Source: Candidatus Saccharimonadota bacterium (GTDB taxonomy: Bacteria; Patescibacteriota; Saccharimonadia; Saccharimonadales; JAGQNJ01). Taken from it: 15,745 bases of DNA. Numbering within the stretch: position 1 is the stretch's first letter; each line of letters begins with the position of its first letter. The translations under genes and the position numbers were made by a program. The stretch is taken from positions 1-15,745 of the forward strand of contig JAGQNJ010000003.1 of assembly GCA_020428115.1 (NCBI GenBank), read 5' to 3'. Below the pieces are notes generated by a model. It was given only the letters and a program-made list of their open reading frames with translations. It did no database searches and was not told the origin of the DNA. This document shows, in pieces, positions 13,195-15,745 of the stretch.

Positions 13195-14817
13195 ATGGAC
13201 AATTTTAAGCGACATTCTAACTGGTCGAAGAAGCCATCTATTGTTGATGGTTTTGTCAGTAAATCACCACCTAGGCCGCGCCTAAACCCCGAAAAACCCC
13301 ATAAACCGCCCAAAAAGGAAGCAGTTATTAGTGATTTTAAGCGTCCTGAGGGATTTATACCCAGAAATCGTACTAATACATCTGGCAGCGTGCCCGATGG
13401 AACAGGGGTGGGCAGAAAGCCTATATACAAAAAGGAACTAGATATGAGTCTTGATACCAATAACCGTGCAAAGCGTGGGAAGGTTGGTAAACACCGTAAC
13501 TGGAAGAAGATTATCAAAAGAACTGCTTTAATACTGCTCGCCGTCATTATTGCTGGTGGAACAGCATTTTTTGCGCTTGCTTATTGGCGCGCCCGTCAAG
13601 TATTCAAGGGCGGCGCCCCGAGTGCACTTGCTTTTGACTGTAATGTCGACCCAAGTAAGCTGAACGCCGAGGGCGATGGACGTGTGAACATACTCATGCT
13701 TGGTAAGGGCGGACCAGGGCACGATGGTGAGGACCTAACAGATACACTGCTCGTCGCTAGCATCGACCCCTGTCAGAAGGATGCTGCACTGGTGAGTGTG
13801 CCGCGCGACTTATACGTTAAGGTTCCAGGTAATGGCTCAATGAAGATAAACACCGTATACCCAACGTATAAGCAAAATGCCCTTGCCGAGGGTAAATCAG
13901 AGGAAGAAGCCGAAAGTATTGCGATCGATGCAACTGAACGCACCATGGAAGAAGTCCTGGGTATTCCAATCCACTATTACGTCATGGTTGATTTTGAGGC
14001 TTTCCGCCGAGCAATTAACACCGTTGGTGGTGTAACTGTTGACGTCAAAGAACCGCTGTATGACTATAACGTAGCCTGGGAAAATGATTGGGATCCGCTA
14101 ATTGCACCGGCGGGCGTACAGCAGTTTGATGGCAAAAAGGCACTACTCTATGCTCGATCACGATATGGCAGTGCCCGTGGTGACTTTGACCGTGCTGAGC
14201 GACAGCGCCAGATACTAGTTGCGCTTCGAGATAAGATATTTAGCCTCGGAACCTTCGGAAACCCTCTTAAGATATCCCAGCTGATGGATGCCTTTGGTGA
14301 CCATGTTAGTACCAACTTGAGTATTGATGACGTAATGAGTCTATATGAGCTTGCCAAGGAAGTTGAGGGGCATGAGGTGACATCTATTGGGCTAGCTGAT
14401 CCACCAAATGATTACGTCGTAACCGATAACATCGGCGGGCTATCAGTTGTGGTGCCAAAAGAAGGTCTCTACCAGTACGGAGCCATCCATACCTATATCC
14501 GCAACGCGCTCAAGGACGGATTTGTTCGCAAAGAAAACCCAAGTATTATTGTGCTAAACGGCACAACGGAGTCAGGACGCGCAAGTGAGTTTGCTGATAC
14601 GCTCAAAGGCTATGGCTATAATGTTGTTGAGGTTAGCGATGCTCCAAGTACTGACTACGAAGAGACTGTATTCGTAAATCTACGCGGCAAGGACAAGGCC
14701 TATACGCAGCGCTATATCGAACAGCGTCTTGGGGTGAAAGCAACTGGTAAGCTACCGTCTGGGGTTGAAAATCCAAACAATGCTGACTTCATAATAATAC
14801 TTGGCCCTGGTTCATAA
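13195..14817 (+). CDS. LytR-CpsA-Psr (LCP) family cell-wall polymer ligase
   Basis: 540 residues from ATG 13195. Residues 1-105 form a basic, proline-rich cytoplasmic tail. A membrane span lies at 109-130, with the rest outside. The LCP domain (about 163-348) contains NILMLGKGGPG, LTDTLLVASID, SVPRDLYV, KINTVYPTYK, VDFEAFRRAINTVGGV, ALLYARSRYG (Arg321, Arg323) and GDFDRAERQRQIL. These Asp and Arg residues bind polyprenyl-pyrophosphate in the family. A LytR_C domain (449-537, starting IIVLNGTTESGRA) follows. LCP enzymes move teichoic-acid-like or glycan polymers from lipid carriers to peptidoglycan or protein. A second in-frame ATG at 13444 (residue 84) has AAAGGA (13431-13436) seven bases upstream, so a 457-residue form starting just before the span is also possible. 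Confidence 0.93.
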   Translation: MDNFKRHSNWSKKPSIVDGFVSKSPPRPRLNPEKPHKPPKKEAVISDFKRPEGFIPRNRTNTSGSVPDGTGVGRKPIYKKELDMSLDTNNRAKRGKVGKHRNWKKIIKRTALILLAVIIAGGTAFFALAYWRARQVFKGGAPSALAFDCNVDPSKLNAEGDGRVNILMLGKGGPGHDGEDLTDTLLVASIDPCQKDAALVSVPRDLYVKVPGNGSMKINTVYPTYKQNALAEGKSEEEAESIAIDATERTMEEVLGIPIHYYVMVDFEAFRRAINTVGGVTVDVKEPLYDYNVAWENDWDPLIAPAGVQQFDGKKALLYARSRYGSARGDFDRAERQRQILVALRDKIFSLGTFGNPLKISQLMDAFGDHVSTNLSIDDVMSLYELAKEVEGHEVTSIGLADPPNDYVVTDNIGGLSVVVPKEGLYQYGAIHTYIRNALKDGFVRKENPSIIVLNGTTESGRASEFADTLKGYGYNVVEVSDAPSTDYEETVFVNLRGKDKAYTQRYIEQRLGVKATGKLPSGVENPNNADFIIILGPGS

Positions 14818-14851
14818 AATCGTATGCGTATAGGGATCTATAGTAGAATGT

Positions 14852-14882
14852 TTGAGCAAAAAACAGCATTTTGGGGCATAAT
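14852..14882 (+). promoter_or_regulatory. Putative promoter of the polytopic membrane protein
   Basis: TTGAGC (14852-14857) and CATAAT (14877-14882) are 19 nt apart, a somewhat long spacer. The expected start is near 14889. A TATAGT at about 14839-14844 is a second possible -10. Confidence 0.35.
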
Positions 14883-14912
14883 AGACACTATGCATCGGAG
14901 TCAGAAGATACA

Positions 14913-15662
14913 ATGAAGCGTGCAATAACCAAAATTCGCCCTGCGAGCGGCTTCTCGCACTTTTTACACTTACTATTTGTTGTGCTTCTTCCGCTACTTA
15001 TATATGTATTTGTACGCATAAACCTCGCGCCACTTGCTGTGGGGCTTGTATTTTTGAGTAAATGGCGTATGTTTGCTGTTCGGCCACGTCATTGGCTGGC
15101 AAATTTACGCGCAAACTCTGTCGACATTATGGTCGGAATCTCGATCATTATATTTATGAGCCAAACAACGACGACGGTCTTCCAGCTTATCTGGGCTGCG
15201 GTCTATGCGCTCTGGCTTTTGCTTATAAAACCGAGCACAACTTTGTTTGGGGTATCAATACAGGCGCTTATTGCTCAGGTTGCCGGCCTGATGGCGGTAT
15301 ACACGGCTTGGGGAGGCTCACCACTGTATGTGCTTGTTTTGGCAACATGGGTAACCTGCTATGTGGCCGCAAGGCACTTCTTTACCAGTTTTGATGAGCC
15401 ATATTCACGATTTCTATCAGATACGTGGGGCTACTTCGGTGCCGCTCTTGCATGGGTTTTGGGACATTGGCTGCTGTACTACAATATTGTTGCCCAACCA
15501 GCTTTGTTGCTGAGTGTTATTGGTTTTGGTTTAGCAGCTATGTATTATCTGGAAAACACAGACAGGCTATCGTCGCTTCTTCGGAGGCAATTCGTGTTTA
15601 TTATGGTTGCGATTATAGTAGTAGTCCTAGTATTTTCTGACTGGGGAGACAAAGCTATATAG
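14913..15662 (+). CDS. Polytopic membrane protein of unknown function
   Basis: 249 residues from ATG 14913, with about eight or nine hydrophobic spans: near 16-35, 38-50, 69-84, 87-106, 113-131, 136-153, 171-190, 196-213 and 225-241. The connecting loops are short and basic (SKWRMFAVRPRHW near 50-61, RLSSLLRRQ near 218-226). No catalytic or transport motif was recognised. The longer frame from a TTG at 14871 is rejected because it overlaps the -10 region and has no ribosome site. The ribosome site before 14913 is weak: GGAG at 14897-14900 or AGAAG at 14903-14907. It follows the LCP gene by 95 bp. A role in envelope glycopolymer synthesis is possible from context only. Confidence 0.75.
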   Translation: MKRAITKIRPASGFSHFLHLLFVVLLPLLIYVFVRINLAPLAVGLVFLSKWRMFAVRPRHWLANLRANSVDIMVGISIIIFMSQTTTTVFQLIWAAVYALWLLLIKPSTTLFGVSIQALIAQVAGLMAVYTAWGGSPLYVLVLATWVTCYVAARHFFTSFDEPYSRFLSDTWGYFGAALAWVLGHWLLYYNIVAQPALLLSVIGFGLAAMYYLENTDRLSSLLRRQFVFIMVAIIVVVLVFSDWGDKAI

Positions 15663-15666
15663 ACGC

Positions 15667-15738
15667 AGTGTCGTGATAGCCTGCTTTCGAGCAGAGCTCG
15701 AAACACTGCTATCACTCTTGGCGCACTATAAGATTTTT
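15667..15738 (+). terminator. Complex stem-loop after the last gene, possible terminator or RNA switch
   Basis: GTGATAGC (15673-15680) pairs with GCTATCAC (15708-15715), and TTTCGAGC (15685-15692) pairs with GCTCGAAA (15696-15703) inside it. A run of five T lies at 15734-15738, 18 bases after the outer stem. The helices are perfect, but the distance to the U-tract is long for a standard terminator. The window ends at 15745, so the next gene is unknown. Confidence 0.45.
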
Positions 15739-15745
15739 CCTTCCG

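Noticed and set aside
15728..15745. Minus-strand CGGAAGGA as the core of an SRP (4.5S) RNA
   Set aside because: Only the first bases resemble the SRP tetraloop region; the conserved GCAGCC side and the pairing stem are missing.

Overview
The window looks like a chromosomal segment of a Patescibacteria/CPR bacterium, most probably Candidatus Saccharibacteria (TM7). This is inferred from the gene set: a B12-type ribonucleotide reductase tail, a eukaryote-like (type 2) IleRS, a giant membrane-anchored fibre protein, ParAB, LepB and an LCP-family enzyme. No marker in the window proves the taxon. Base composition is moderate. UGA acts as a stop (ileS ends in TGA), so the code is not the UGA=Gly code of Gracilibacteria/SR1. 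No tRNA, rRNA, IS element or CRISPR array was seen.

Left part (1-4534): the 3' end of nrdJ, then a small cysteine-free thioredoxin-fold protein. Next comes a good promoter, an isoleucine-type T-box leader (about 904-1121) and ileS, followed by rplU and a strong intrinsic terminator. All of these are on the + strand.

Centre (4535-10680): an AT-rich intergenic region with inverted repeats and a promoter feeds a 1638-residue surface fibre gene. The protein has a cytoplasmic N-terminus, one membrane span and a long repetitive beta-rich shaft with seven closely spaced cysteine pairs. A YadA-head-like region, an S74-type intramolecular chaperone and a C-terminal beta domain follow. The next gene encodes a 289-residue membrane protein of unknown function with an exported beta-rich domain and a C-terminal two-helix hairpin. 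The two are plausibly a surface-structure module; in an epibiont such a fibre could serve host attachment (inference).

Right part (10681-15745): parA-parB preceded by an inverted repeat made of separated parS-like half-sites. lepB lies convergent with parB, the two stop codons overlapping. Divergent from lepB is an LCP-family wall-polymer transferase, then a polytopic membrane protein, and a complex stem-loop at the window end. Several genes have a -10 box only 8-15 nt before the start codon, suggesting leaderless or very short-leader transcripts.

The most notable items are the T-box with its discriminator nested inside the terminator hairpin, the fibre protein with its unusual C-terminal architecture and paired cysteines, the uncharacterised membrane partner, and the split parS-like operator.
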